Shown here: piece by piece, positions 1 through 9,769 of the stretch
Numbering within the stretch: the first letter of the stretch is position 1
How the letters are laid out: each line of letters opens with the position of its first letter
Origin: JAIYCX01 sp964353175
Lineage (GTDB): Bacteria > Bdellovibrionota_C > UBA2361 > SZUA-149 > DAOLCO01
Assembly (NCBI GenBank): GCA_964353175.1
Contig: CAYGUX010000015.1
Span: 1 to 64,000, forward strand
Length of the DNA stretch: 64,000 nt
Reading direction: 5' to 3'
Made by a program: the position numbers and the translations under genes
Notes under the pieces: generated by a model
The model's database searches: none
What the model saw: only the letters and a program-made list of their open reading frames with translations
Told to the model about the DNA's origin: nothing

Positions 1-88
1 ATTAGTGCATCTGATAGTTTTTCTAAACGATAGAGTAACTATGAAGAGATTTCGAAGAGTGCAAGATAGAAGTGCACCACTACACACA

Positions 89-138
89 AACCGAAAACGC
101 CGAACTCTCATGTGAGGCGCTTTTCTGGTTTTTTATCT
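89..138 (+). terminator. Intrinsic terminator for a gene left of the window
   Basis: Arms at 89-101 and 116-130 pair as AACC/GGTT, AAAA/TTTT and CGCC/GGCG with small internal bulges, and the 3' arm runs into a T-rich tail. It reads in the plus direction. The only annotated gene nearby is on the minus strand, so this probably ends a transcript that starts before base 1. Bases 1-88 hold no recognisable coding or RNA gene. Confidence 0.6.
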
Positions 139-180
139 TTCTCCTTCTATTTTTTAAACCCTCATAATTTGCTAAGGCCT

Positions 181-1782
181 CTACTCTTTATTTAAACGAT
201 ACACTAGGAAGCGAGTATCCGTACCTCGATACATCAATTCAAACTGAGTAGGATAGCTAGCTCGCAATCTCTCAAAAGTAGGGGGTAAAATATCTGCATT
301 CAGCAAATCAGGCATTGGGAAAATGGCTAAATAGTCGGCATTTAGATAGCTTAAATATTTCAATAACTCCTCATCACTACCAAATGGATTTTTACCGTCC
401 CCATAGAGCCAGCGAGTAGGCTCTAGTTCATAAGGCATGATACTTTTTCTGCCCGTATAAAGATAAACCAAAGGATCAAAATTAGAAGCGATGATATCGT
501 CCTCAAAAGAATTCCCTCGAATCCAAGTAAAGACCTCCTCATAGTCCTTCCAATAAACCTTATTCTTACTTTGTGGCTTTTCTAAATATGGAATTTTAGT
601 TTCTAAAACTAAATCTTGGTATTCACTTATCTTTAAAAGATTACATACGAATAAAAATGCAACAAGACCGCTCGATATTGCAGTATAAATTTTACAGAAT
701 CTAAGCTGAGCCAAAAACCCCCGCACTCCCTCAAACATCAATGGCAATAATATGGGTAAAATCGGTACTAACAGCCTAAGCGGTGGCCCTGGCCAAAGGA
801 GGAGAGCTAAACAATATAAAATCGGAGCCAAAACTATAAAACGTCTAGTCCTCCACAGTCGAGACCATCCGACAAATAATATAATCCCTGATAATAAAAC
901 AATCCCCCAAAGAGAGCTATCTTCCGATAACAAAACTGACAAACCATCAAATAAAGCCAATGGCATCATAAAAACCGCTTCTAGTAGATTGAACGAAAGC
1001 ACTCGATAATAAACAGGCAAAACCGAATCTAACCAAGATAAATAGCCAGTATAGTATGAAAACCCGATAGGCAATAAACGAGATTCTTTCACCACCAAAC
1101 ACCAAATAAACCATGGCAAACTTGTAAACACAAAACCACTTAAGTACATCAGCATATTCAGCTTAGACTTTCGCAAATACAGAATAGGCAAGGGTAAGAA
1201 AAATATACCCGCCGATCTACATAGAGTTAATACAGCAACTAAAACACCACAAAAAAAACATAAAAGATGACTTCTTCTCTCATCATCTAAAACACAATCA
1301 AAACTCCAAATAACTAAGATTAAAATAAAAGCAAAACACATCTCACTTAAAACCACCGATCCGAAATACAAATACAAATGTGAACTACCTAAGAGCAACA
1401 ATGCGCCTAAGGCAATCATCCTTGAAACATACGCACGTTTAACTAACATTAGATATGCTAGAGCAAGGGAAGAACTACAAAATAAGAGAGAGGATAACTG
1501 AAAATAAATAGAGTTTGCTGGATATTCAGGAAAAAGCTTCCAAATTAAGGCTAAAATAGACAAATAGACAGGAGGATATTTAGTCTGCTCAATTTCAATC
1601 GGCAAAAATGGAAAAACATAGCGACCTTCTTCCGCTAGTGACTTAGCTGTTAATAGATAGATACCATCATCATGAAAAAGTCCATCCACACCAGGCACCA
1701 ACAATCCGTACCCTAGGAAAAAGGTAATTAGAAAAATTAAAAGTGCAAATATTAAATCAATTCTATCTAGTGACTTTTGCAT
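181..1782 (-). CDS. GT-C type membrane glycosyltransferase (ArnT/PMT_2-like)
   Basis: This 533-residue protein has about ten hydrophobic segments and a soluble C-terminal tail. After the first membrane segment it carries HDDG at residues 37-40, and KYPP at 68-71. Both are typical of the first periplasmic loop of GT39/GT83 (PMT_2) enzymes, where the acidic pair is catalytic. Such enzymes move a sugar from a polyprenyl-phosphate donor to a lipid or protein acceptor on the periplasmic side. The donor and acceptor cannot be read from sequence. It is divergent from the next gene, with 48 bases between them that must hold both promoters. The family call is firm; the exact role is unknown. Confidence 0.75.
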   Translation of the reverse strand: MQKSLDRIDLIFALLIFLITFFLGYGLLVPGVDGLFHDDGIYLLTAKSLAEEGRYVFPFLPIEIEQTKYPPVYLSILALIWKLFPEYPANSIYFQLSSLLFCSSSLALAYLMLVKRAYVSRMIALGALLLLGSSHLYLYFGSVVLSEMCFAFILILVIWSFDCVLDDERRSHLLCFFCGVLVAVLTLCRSAGIFFLPLPILYLRKSKLNMLMYLSGFVFTSLPWFIWCLVVKESRLLPIGFSYYTGYLSWLDSVLPVYYRVLSFNLLEAVFMMPLALFDGLSVLLSEDSSLWGIVLLSGIILFVGWSRLWRTRRFIVLAPILYCLALLLWPGPPLRLLVPILPILLPLMFEGVRGFLAQLRFCKIYTAISSGLVAFLFVCNLLKISEYQDLVLETKIPYLEKPQSKNKVYWKDYEEVFTWIRGNSFEDDIIASNFDPLVYLYTGRKSIMPYELEPTRWLYGDGKNPFGSDEELLKYLSYLNADYLAIFPMPDLLNADILPPTFERLRASYPTQFELMYRGTDTRFLVYRLNKE

Positions 1783-1830
1783 TCCTGACCTATACTAACT
1801 CTAAATAGGAATGCATAGACTATTTCTAAT

Positions 1831-3897
1831 GTGCGCAAACTAACTTTACCTCTATCATCAACAATGACTTCAATTCTCTACGACCCACCTGGCTTTCTAA
1901 ACTTACTAATGCATTTCATAAAAGTATTTGGTTTCCTATTTCTTTTCATTGCAATTAGCCTTAACTTGGGGCTGTGTATATTCAAATTTATTGACCATAA
2001 AAACGCACTTAATAAAACAGAAAAACTAATCGCCTCCTTTGCACTAGGAATAGCTTTTCTTGGAATATACAGCCTAATTCTCGGAACCCTTGGGTATCTC
2101 CTTAAAGAAAACATACGCTTCAGCATCACAGTACTTGCATTCTCAAGTTTCACCATCCTTAGATCAAACTACTTAAACCTACTAAAACATCGCTTTTCAA
2201 AACCAAACTTACAGAATTCAATTTTTTTGGCCGCGAGCCTTATCCCACTAAGCTTACTCAGTAGTTACTGTCTCCTACCTACTCTAGACTGGGATGACGC
2301 TAGTTATCAACTTCCACTAGCCTATGAATTCTTAAATTCAGGATACATAAAAAGCTATCCCCATTTTGCCCCATATAATTTTCCCGCATTTGCACAAACC
2401 ATATATGTATATTTTCTGGCCTTTGATTTAGAAGAAGGATGTAGGTTAATTAATCTGGTGTTCACACTTGGATTACTTGCCACTACATATTGTTTAGGGA
2501 AAAGGCTACTAGACAAGAGACATGCAATCTTAGCAGTAGCAAGCCTAATCGCTTCAAATATATTATGGGAGATTGGAACAACTTCTAAAGTTGATAATTT
2601 AGTAGGCTTCTATCTTCTATGGTTTATTCTTTTAGCCCATATTGGATCTAAGCAAAAAAACTTCAAGATTTTTTCTCTCGCCTATCTATTGGCTGGCATA
2701 GCGATTAGCACCAAATATACTGGGCTATTTTTTGCAGTGCCCATTGGCATTTATTATTTTAGCGTCCTTAATCCAGATACAAGATACAGAATTAAACTAC
2801 TTGCCATCTGCAGCACGCTTTTCCTAATCCCTTCAAGCTATTGGTATCTTAAAAATCTTAGTCAGTTCCATGCAATTCTCTATCCCATTTCAATCTCTTC
2901 CAGTGGAATCGGAAGATACCAACCAAAGATTACCCTAAATGGACAAACTCACGATATTAATCAAATCATTGAGAATCAGCACCAAAGCTTAAACGCCCCC
3001 TACGAAGTAGAAGATGAGAATCTCAGTAAAAAACTTTCCCACTTCTTAGGCCTTAAACAATCCTCAAAACAACCAAAGCTCTATGAATTAAATAAACTTA
3101 TTAAAACTCCTGAACTTTTTTCAAGGAATCCCTACCACTACATTTTCCTACCACTACTACTAGGAATCCTAGCTCCGCTTTTTCTTTTAAAGTACAACAA
3201 TGAACTTAGTATTCTCACCATTCTCAGTGTACTTACTATGCTTGCTCTAAGTGGCTTTATATATTTATTTAGATACTTCATCCCGGTACTGCCAGTATTA
3301 GCACTATCACTTTCAGCGCTTGTTTTACTAATTACAAAACGCATTGAATCGCGTAGAATGAATATCCTAACTTACATTCTCCTTCTATTCTCACTCTACA
3401 TACCAACTAAGTACTCCTACCTTAAGCACACACTTCAAAATTCAAGTCTTTATCTTAGTGGAAAAGAATCTCAACTTAGTCGCATTCAGAAATATGGATA
3501 TAATAGAACAAGTAAAAACCTCGCTTTCGTCCTAAATGAGGCTAATCTAAAACTCCCAGAAAATAGCAAAATCCTCATGGTTGGAGAGACGAAAGGACTT
3601 CTACTTAATAAAAAGTATCGTGGTGACTATGAACAATTAGGTCGCTACGCTTACAGCTGGAGCTATTTTATAGCCTTATCTTCGATTCAGCCTAAAACAA
3701 TTATAGAGCTACTCAAAGAAGAACAATTTACGCACATTTTAATTAACTGGTCTTATCTGAATTGGTCTTTCAAGCAAGGAGGGGTTAAAAATCAGAACAG
3801 ATTAAAAGATAGTATTAAAAACCTAGTTGAGACTATAGATAAAAACCACTTAAAGACTCAAACTTTTAATGAATACGACCTAGTTGGAATCGACTAG
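1831..3897 (+). CDS. Large GT-C-like integral membrane protein
   Basis: 688 residues with roughly a dozen membrane segments and a C-terminal soluble domain. DWDD at residues 153-156 follows a membrane segment, at the place where GT-C glycosyltransferases carry the catalytic acidic pair. The family is otherwise divergent and I do not recognise a named member. The start given is GTG at 1831; ATG at 1864 would remove 11 residues before the first membrane helix. Neither has a clear Shine-Dalgarno sequence, so the start is uncertain. It is convergent with the next gene, and a weak 7-bp inverted repeat (3897-3903/3914-3920) lies between the two stops. Probably a lipid-linked sugar transferase. Confidence 0.65.
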   Translation: MRKLTLPLSSTMTSILYDPPGFLNLLMHFIKVFGFLFLFIAISLNLGLCIFKFIDHKNALNKTEKLIASFALGIAFLGIYSLILGTLGYLLKENIRFSITVLAFSSFTILRSNYLNLLKHRFSKPNLQNSIFLAASLIPLSLLSSYCLLPTLDWDDASYQLPLAYEFLNSGYIKSYPHFAPYNFPAFAQTIYVYFLAFDLEEGCRLINLVFTLGLLATTYCLGKRLLDKRHAILAVASLIASNILWEIGTTSKVDNLVGFYLLWFILLAHIGSKQKNFKIFSLAYLLAGIAISTKYTGLFFAVPIGIYYFSVLNPDTRYRIKLLAICSTLFLIPSSYWYLKNLSQFHAILYPISISSSGIGRYQPKITLNGQTHDINQIIENQHQSLNAPYEVEDENLSKKLSHFLGLKQSSKQPKLYELNKLIKTPELFSRNPYHYIFLPLLLGILAPLFLLKYNNELSILTILSVLTMLALSGFIYLFRYFIPVLPVLALSLSALVLLITKRIESRRMNILTYILLLFSLYIPTKYSYLKHTLQNSSLYLSGKESQLSRIQKYGYNRTSKNLAFVLNEANLKLPENSKILMVGETKGLLLNKKYRGDYEQLGRYAYSWSYFIALSSIQPKTIIELLKEEQFTHILINWSYLNWSFKQGGVKNQNRLKDSIKNLVETIDKNHLKTQTFNEYDLVGID

Positions 3898-3949
3898 ATT
3901 AAGCAATTAACAACTTAATCACAGAGGGCAATCACTAAAACTATTAATA

Positions 3950-5188
3950 TCACTTTATATGATCCCTAAGGAAATCAAACTGCTCCATTGATAGGTCTTG
4001 CACTTTTGCAATATTTTCTTCAATCTTTTCTTTAATCTCTTTCTCTCTCTGAAACACTTTCTTTAAAGCTTCCAAAAGAGCTTCTTCACTTAAACTAAAA
4101 TCTAATGCACAATCCCCTAATGAAAACTCCTCCATCACCTCACGATATTTATGGCTCCAGCCAATAACCACAACAGGAATTCTTAACGCTAAACTAGCAA
4201 TCATACCATGAAACCTAGAACTAATAGCCAATTCACTAAAAGATAAAACATCTCTAATGCCCTTAGTGTTAACATCCTTATTTACAAAGCTCACCGAAGA
4301 CCTAACCTCAGGGGAGAGACTTTCAACTAAGAGGTCTATAACTCGAATGTCATTGTTTCTAAGTTTTAAGCTACCCTCTCTTGTGGCATTTGGCACCAAT
4401 ACCACATGCCTGCCCAAGGAAACTAATAAGTCAGTTAATTTAACTAACTTAGCTAGATACGTCTCGTCCTTAGAATACACTAAGGAGCTTGGAATTAATG
4501 TGACTATCTTAACGTTTTCAGACTTAAGTATCTCTAGCTTACCCTTAATTATATTTAAGTAATCTTCATTTTCAATGCTGAGGGAATAATTAGAATCATA
4601 TAGAAAAGCAATGTCATTTGCTCTTGAAAAGTTCGATTGTGAGATAGACAGAGAAGATAGATTTTCCTTAGTCCTCTCTCCCCGAGCAAATACCTTATAA
4701 CATCGTGAAAGAGTTGCCGAAGCGAGAGCCTTATTTAATCCACTGTTAAACGGGCCCATAGCTTGAGACAATTTTACTACCCGAACCCTTAACAACATTG
4801 CTGGCAGGAGGCTAATCACATTATAGAGTAAAAATATAGCCCTGCCATCACTAAAGGTAATCCCACCGACATCTAGTAAAACCTTACTACTTTCTAGGTC
4901 CCTAATATTTGATGGGAAATATTTTAAAAAACTCCCTAGGCCCACACACTTCAGTACCGATGCTAAAATAGCCAAGGGGAATATAATTAAAGCTAAAACT
5001 AGTGGCCGACAATCATGGATCTTAACCCTCTCATCCTTACACAACTCTCGGTCTTTATGCGGATAATAGCTAAATACAAAAAATTCAGCAGTGGAACTAA
5101 ATTCCCTGATCCTACCTATAGTTGTGACAAGCATAGCCTCTGCCCCTCTATTGCCACTAATGGTACCCCCAACAATACTAACTCGCAT
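3950..5188 (-). CDS. Polysaccharide pyruvyl transferase family protein
   Basis: 412 residues. The N-terminus has a glycine-rich GGT-ISGNRGAEAML stretch (residues 7-20), and around residue 320 there is SRFHGMIASLALRIP followed by a G-W-SHKY segment. Both are hallmarks of the PS_pyruv_trans (CsaB/WcaK/AmsJ) family. Members add ketal pyruvate to surface sugars, though some act as other GT-B-like enzymes. It is cytoplasmic with no signal peptide. It is the last gene of a five-gene overlapping operon (start overlaps the preceding stop by 11 bases), which suggests decoration of the glycan handled by the upstream GT2 and GtrA proteins. Pyruvyl transfer itself is inferred from family. Confidence 0.8.
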   Translation of the reverse strand: MRVSIVGGTISGNRGAEAMLVTTIGRIREFSSTAEFFVFSYYPHKDRELCKDERVKIHDCRPLVLALIIFPLAILASVLKCVGLGSFLKYFPSNIRDLESSKVLLDVGGITFSDGRAIFLLYNVISLLPAMLLRVRVVKLSQAMGPFNSGLNKALASATLSRCYKVFARGERTKENLSSLSISQSNFSRANDIAFLYDSNYSLSIENEDYLNIIKGKLEILKSENVKIVTLIPSSLVYSKDETYLAKLVKLTDLLVSLGRHVVLVPNATREGSLKLRNNDIRVIDLLVESLSPEVRSSVSFVNKDVNTKGIRDVLSFSELAISSRFHGMIASLALRIPVVVIGWSHKYREVMEEFSLGDCALDFSLSEEALLEALKKVFQREKEIKEKIEENIAKVQDLSMEQFDFLRDHIK

Positions 5189-6071
5189 CGGTATTCAACC
5201 TTTGTTTATTTAAGATTCTATCATAAGGCAACAATAGCACGAGTAGGAAGATACTCTCAAAAAAAGGAATGTTCATCATAAAAAAGATTCCCACATGAAC
5301 TGTCATCATCACAAAAACAAGAATAGTCACCGCCCTAGCTTTTAAATACAGAACAATTGGGAATAATAGCTCTATAAGCGTAGTCATGGGTAGAAAGATG
5401 GGAAGAAGCTTCCTCATATATGGATTCTCAAGAAACCACATCCCAAAAGTAAACCCATAAGGGTTTGGCCGCAAGTTCCTATGTAAAATCCAAGCTCTCA
5501 TAACACGCGGATCAAAGACTTCTGGAAAACCAACAGTTACACGAGCTAGGCCAATCGCAAAGTAACTAACAACAATTACCAGAGCTAAAACCTGCATTGA
5601 TGAGACATAGTGCTGTCTATCAACTACTTCTGAAGTTCCTCTTCTTAAGGAAAGTCCGTCAAAGACAGGCAATACACAGAACGCATAGGTAACATATAAC
5701 AAAATCAACTCTCGATGATTAACATGTCCACCAAAACCCTTAAGGAACCCCAGATAAATGCTAACTCCAAGGGCAAATAACCATAAAAAATATTTTGAAT
5801 AGTTCACTCCCAAAATCGCTGGCACAAGCATACAAATTAGTACGTACCGAATATTAGACATGCCAATATCGTAATACAAAAACGATCTTAGACTACTTGG
5901 AATTAAAGCCATTACCCCATGTGGATGAAATAGATCCAGGCTTAAGAAACTAAATACTTCCAAATCCGCTACAAACAACTTAATCAACCAAATAAACAGA
6001 ATATAAATCCTGGCTATCGCTAGCGTATTCCGATTAGCATTTGAATGAATTCTAATATCCATCACTCCCAC
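5178..6071 (-). CDS. HTTM-domain-like integral membrane protein
   Basis: 297 residues with about seven hydrophobic segments. The C-terminal half has a conserved-looking pattern: a helix with TLIELLFPI, then a helix with H in MTVHVGIFFMMNIPFFES. This resembles the HTTM domain (bacterial relatives of vitamin K-dependent gamma-carboxylase), where an E and an H sit in neighbouring membrane helices. It overlaps its neighbours by 20 bases upstream and 11 downstream, so it is probably translationally coupled. The reaction of bacterial HTTM proteins is largely unknown. The domain call rests on pattern similarity only and could be wrong. Confidence 0.5.
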   Translation of the reverse strand: MGVMDIRIHSNANRNTLAIARIYILFIWLIKLFVADLEVFSFLSLDLFHPHGVMALIPSSLRSFLYYDIGMSNIRYVLICMLVPAILGVNYSKYFLWLFALGVSIYLGFLKGFGGHVNHRELILLYVTYAFCVLPVFDGLSLRRGTSEVVDRQHYVSSMQVLALVIVVSYFAIGLARVTVGFPEVFDPRVMRAWILHRNLRPNPYGFTFGMWFLENPYMRKLLPIFLPMTTLIELLFPIVLYLKARAVTILVFVMMTVHVGIFFMMNIPFFESIFLLVLLLPYDRILNKQRLNTDAS

Positions 6072-6672
6072 TTATTCTTACTGTCTTTACTAAAAGTGGC
6101 TCTGAAGAAAACTGCGGACTCTGTAAATCATATCGTAATATTTGAAAATCAATGCTTCCCACTTCTTCTTTTTTAGACCTTAGATAACTACTTAAACCTT
6201 TACCATACTCATCTAGTTCTCTTAGTGCTAGCTCCTGCTTAAATTTGTTATCTCCAAGCAGAAACTCTGACAACCTTCTAAATCTAGTATTTACAGAGGG
6301 CAAACCAACATCTATCAAGATCTTAGTTATATCTAACTCTCTAACTTCACCCCTAGAATCAGTAACTATAAATTGATACGTATCAAAAGTATCTGCAACC
6401 TTAGCATATTGATACATCGCAAATCTCTCTAAAGGATAGAAACTATATGCTTGGGGATAATGATATTGAAAACGATCAAGCAATTGAACAAGAGCCCATA
6501 GAGTTAAAAAGGAAAGAATAAGGAACCTTCTTCCAACAATAAATACCGAAAGCACTTTTTTTAAACCCATCTTTCTGGATAGAAACACCGCAAACACACA
6601 TAGAAAAATAGCTTCGATAAAAAATCGAGAGAGAAGGATGAAAAGCTCATATCTAGAGAAGCCTTCAATCAT
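6052..6672 (-). CDS. Membrane-anchored protein of unknown function, HTTM partner
   Basis: 206 residues with two N-terminal hydrophobic segments (about residues 10-30 and 48-65), then a soluble region rich in charged residues, presumably periplasmic. I do not recognise a family. Membrane proteins of this layout are often encoded next to HTTM genes, and here it overlaps the HTTM-like gene by 20 bases and gtrA by 8 bases. That overlap makes an obligate partnership plausible. Nothing in the sequence shows catalytic residues. Confidence 0.55.
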   Translation of the reverse strand: MIEGFSRYELFILLSRFFIEAIFLCVFAVFLSRKMGLKKVLSVFIVGRRFLILSFLTLWALVQLLDRFQYHYPQAYSFYPLERFAMYQYAKVADTFDTYQFIVTDSRGEVRELDITKILIDVGLPSVNTRFRRLSEFLLGDNKFKQELALRELDEYGKGLSSYLRSKKEEVGSIDFQILRYDLQSPQFSSEPLLVKTVRISGSDGY

Positions 6673-7117
6673 TTAAGCTCTTTGTTTGTTTGTCTATGCC
6701 TCTGTCTATCGATTGTTTAAAAGTACTTCTTACAACTAAAAATCTAAATACAGTGACGAACATAGTTGCCAAGACGATACTCCACAATTCCTTAACCTCA
6801 AAATACCTAAAAGCAACAACGAATAAAGAATAGTCCAATACTTTAAAAAGAATCACAGCTAAAAAGTACTTATAAGCTCCCTTAAAGCTCATGGGAGATT
6901 TAAAAGTAAGTCTCGAATGAGTGAAGTATGAAAAAAAGAAAACTATTACATGAACAATTCCATACGCCAATTCAGCAAAAACAAACTTAAGAAGAACCCA
7001 ACTTAAACAAAGCTTAAAAACCAGCACAATTCCGGAACTAAACCCGAACTTAATTAACTCTTTTATATGTTTAGAATACTTAGAATTTAAAAAAACACTA
7101 CTCATTATTTTCGGCAC
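6665..7117 (-). CDS. GtrA-like flippase-family protein
   Basis: 150 residues with four hydrophobic segments spanning most of the protein. This is the size and layout of GtrA (PF04138), including an aromatic FFFSYFTHSRLTFKS loop between helices 2 and 3. GtrA-like proteins are thought to move polyprenyl-phosphate-linked sugars across the inner membrane, with a GT2 partner that loads the sugar. That partner is the overlapping upstream gene (20-base overlap). Substrate unknown. Confidence 0.8.
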   Translation of the reverse strand: MPKIMSSVFLNSKYSKHIKELIKFGFSSGIVLVFKLCLSWVLLKFVFAELAYGIVHVIVFFFSYFTHSRLTFKSPMSFKGAYKYFLAVILFKVLDYSLFVVAFRYFEVKELWSIVLATMFVTVFRFLVVRSTFKQSIDRGIDKQTKSLND

Positions 7118-8063
7118 TGATCTCTAAGGTTTTAACCCTAGTCAAAGTCTCTTCAAGCAATTGTCTATTAGCCGACAACAAATCTGAAATCACGCCTAAT
7201 ACAAACATCTGGATAGAAGACAGAATCAAAACTCCACCCAATATTACAGATTGTACATGTCCACGGCCCTCACCCTCAACCAAGAAATAGAAATATAGAA
7301 AGCGAACAATCGCAAAAATGCCAGGTATAAACAGAAGAAGAGATGCTAGTAGAAAAATTCGAAATGGTTCATACACCGTACTTATCCTAAGAATAGTACC
7401 ACCCGATTTTCGAACCTTACTTAATATTCCAGAAAAAAGGCGGGACTCTCTAGTCTTTGCATTTACTTCAATAGGAACCCACTCAATATCCAATCCTTTT
7501 TTATAAGCTTGAATTAGAGAATCTACAGTATATGTAAAATTAGTTAAAATATGAATACTTAAAGCTGATCGACGACTATAAGCACGGAATCCACTAACCG
7601 CATCCCTCACCTCTTCTCCCGTAACATAACTAACAACCATGTTCCCTAATTTCTGAAAGAATCTTTTTAAAAGTGAAAACTCTTTTATACGACTCGGATC
7701 TCTATCCCCAATAACAATGTCTGCTCTACCCTCAACAATAGGTCGAACTAGATCTGTGATTCTATCCGATGGATACTGATTGTCCCCATCGGTATTAACA
7801 ATAATATCCGCTCCCCTTAATAGCGCGCTATCAATCCCCATCCGAAATGCTCGACCCAACCAACGCCGATTTTTACCAGGCACTCTAATAATATGGTGAA
7901 CTCCTAGCTCTCTAGCAACCTCCTCGGTCCTATCAGTAGAACCATCATTGATGATCTGATACTCAATCTCCTGAATACCCTCTATAGATCGAGGCATCTT
8001 TTCAAAAACAAGCGCTAAAGTATGCTCTTCATTATGACAGGGAATTTGAATGACAAGTTTCAT
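7098..8063 (-). CDS. GT2 family glycosyltransferase (polyprenyl-phosphate sugar synthase-like)
   Basis: 321 residues. It has an N-terminal GT-A domain with IPCHNEE (7-13), INDGSTD, and a DxD-type NTDGDNQYPSD acceptor/metal site, followed by two C-terminal membrane helices. This layout matches GtrB/DPM1-like enzymes that transfer a sugar from a nucleotide donor to undecaprenyl phosphate on the cytoplasmic face. It is the first gene of the overlapping five-gene operon (GT2, GtrA, unknown membrane protein, HTTM-like, pyruvyl transferase-like). The 141 bases between it and the next minus-strand gene show no obvious signal. Confidence 0.85.
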   Translation of the reverse strand: MKLVIQIPCHNEEHTLALVFEKMPRSIEGIQEIEYQIINDGSTDRTEEVARELGVHHIIRVPGKNRRWLGRAFRMGIDSALLRGADIIVNTDGDNQYPSDRITDLVRPIVEGRADIVIGDRDPSRIKEFSLLKRFFQKLGNMVVSYVTGEEVRDAVSGFRAYSRRSALSIHILTNFTYTVDSLIQAYKKGLDIEWVPIEVNAKTRESRLFSGILSKVRKSGGTILRISTVYEPFRIFLLASLLLFIPGIFAIVRFLYFYFLVEGEGRGHVQSVILGGVLILSSIQMFVLGVISDLLSANRQLLEETLTRVKTLEISAENNE

Positions 8064-8204
8064 GGAATGAGAATTACACCTTCAAATTGATTCTAACAAG
8101 AGAAAATGGAAGCTAAAGCCTCAAGAATTATCTAAGGTCGCAGGCGTCTGGCTGGCTCATTTCTCTTAACTTAATAACCATGATCCTAAGCCTAGAATAA
8201 TGCT

Positions 8205-8975
8205 CTACCTTATTACTTTAGACAACTCTGATTTTAATTTAATCGCAGCTTCATTCATAGCGGCCCTAACGGCACTTTCTACTGGACTGGATACTAACTC
8301 AGCCGAATAATATCCAAAAATGCCGTCACCTATCTCTTTATTTTTCACAACGAATTCTCCATGTGCTGGAAATGAAACTAGAATTTGTCCACTTTTTTTA
8401 TCTAACACACTAACTTCTATACCAACAACTCCTCTCGCCTCTCTTTCTTTCCAACTTGTTGGCAGACCCGTAATTTGAGTGACCCAAAAGCTAGGTATCA
8501 TCATCATACCCTTACCCATAGTTTCTAAAATATTATCTTCATCATTTATTTCAGCCCCTATTCCTTTTTCTCGAACAACTACTCCTCTACTAAACTCTGT
8601 CAAAGTAGCTTGAACAACATAAGGTCCTATTTCTCCTTCCTTTAATGGAGGTTGAAAAAAAGCATTCTCAGAATCTGGATCGAGAACTACGAAATTTCCG
8701 GAAGAAACTAACGCGTTTATCAAAGCTGCATTCATCAATGCTTCTGGCCCACTATACTGTTTGCAATGTGCGTCTATATTTAGCTTGGGAATATTTAGAG
8801 ATTCAACCTCCAAGAGATAAACAGGTAAACTTCCATCCTTTATTCTATTCAATTCTAAAACCTTCGCTCCTTCCGGTACTTCGGATGTAACCGATGCCGT
8901 TTGAGAACAAGCATTTAATATCATACAAATGATTAGAACCAACCCTATTCGATTTGAACTTAAATTTCTTTTCAC
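8205..8975 (-). CDS. Lipoprotein, CsgG-like fold suspected
   Basis: 256 residues. Residues 1-23 form a lipoprotein signal (two positive residues, hydrophobic core, lipobox LNAC), so it should be diacylated and envelope-anchored. The rest resembles CsgG/curli-assembly-type outer membrane lipoproteins in character: an early segment with a new-member pattern (ALINALVSSGNFVVLDP), a variable middle, and a C-terminal A-x-R-A-A-MNEAAIKL helix. It overlaps the upstream lipoprotein gene by an ATGA. The two share the ending 'RAA-NE-A-K', so they are likely paralogous subunits. Function unknown. Confidence 0.55.
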   Translation of the reverse strand: MKRNLSSNRIGLVLIICMILNACSQTASVTSEVPEGAKVLELNRIKDGSLPVYLLEVESLNIPKLNIDAHCKQYSGPEALMNAALINALVSSGNFVVLDPDSENAFFQPPLKEGEIGPYVVQATLTEFSRGVVVREKGIGAEINDEDNILETMGKGMMMIPSFWVTQITGLPTSWKEREARGVVGIEVSVLDKKSGQILVSFPAHGEFVVKNKEIGDGIFGYYSAELVSSPVESAVRAAMNEAAIKLKSELSKVIR

Positions 8976-9769
8976 TTTTGATTTAACTCCGCAAATATTC
9001 GCTTGGCACCTTCATTAAGGGCTGCACGGGTAGCTTGATGCATCAGCATTGGAACAAACTGAACATTCTCCGAGATCATGCCACTAAATGTTCCTTCATT
9101 TACATAGGCGTCTGTAGCAGATCCCCCAACAGAAAAAGCTGAAAGAATTCTCCCACTATTTATATCGACTATGCGAATATCAAACCTTACGAAACCTGTT
9201 TTTTGAATCTTTTCAACATTAACTAACTGAAAAATAGATAATGGTCCTACTCCCATTCCTCCAAATCCACTTGAGTCCTTGTTACTCGATACATTATACT
9301 CCGTTAATTTTGCTCGGATTAAATAAAGTGGAGAACCTTTAGGACTTGAAGCTCTTTCTCCCATAAGCACCTTTAAATTACCTATGCCTTTTAAAGCAGA
9401 AGTTAATTGTGCCTTTAGCTCTGAAGGGTAATATCCTGGCACTAACTTTTGACCGATGTACATTGCAGGTACCGTCTCTTGAATACCCACCTTTGAATTA
9501 GACAAAGAACAAGTATAATTAGCATGACAATCACGTAATCCTTGTAGATCTCCTACATTTAGAGATTGCTTACTTATTATCACATTGCGACATGCAGCTT
9601 TCTCTGCTTCTGCATCAAAGTCGGCTAAGAAGGGTATCTCTTCAACGATTAAATTAAATTCTGGCAAATCACTTTTATAGGGCATAGAAACAGGTATGAG
9701 TTGTTTCGGTGGATTAACGCTCGTACAAGCGCTCATATCGAAAAGAAGTAAAAGTGCTAAAACTCGCAT
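8972..9769 (-). CDS. Lipoprotein paralogue of the downstream gene
   Basis: 265 residues with a short lipoprotein signal (MRVLALLLLF then DMSAC), which is a slightly unusual lipobox. Four extra cysteines follow (three within an about 30-residue stretch), perhaps disulfide-bonded. The C-terminal half has the CsgG-like order seen in the next gene: LTEY, FDIRIVDINSGRILSAF, then a final QATRAALNEGAKRIFAEL helix. Coupled by a 4-base overlap to the downstream lipoprotein gene. The pair probably forms one envelope complex, though no operon partner shows for what. Function unknown. Confidence 0.55.
   Translation of the reverse strand: MRVLALLLLFDMSACTSVNPPKQLIPVSMPYKSDLPEFNLIVEEIPFLADFDAEAEKAACRNVIISKQSLNVGDLQGLRDCHANYTCSLSNSKVGIQETVPAMYIGQKLVPGYYPSELKAQLTSALKGIGNLKVLMGERASSPKGSPLYLIRAKLTEYNVSSNKDSSGFGGMGVGPLSIFQLVNVEKIQKTGFVRFDIRIVDINSGRILSAFSVGGSATDAYVNEGTFSGMISENVQFVPMLMHQATRAALNEGAKRIFAELNQK

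Noticed and set aside
1..88. A tRNA or rRNA end at the left edge
   Set aside because: No cloverleaf or conserved rRNA sequence could be traced; only the terminator after it is supported.
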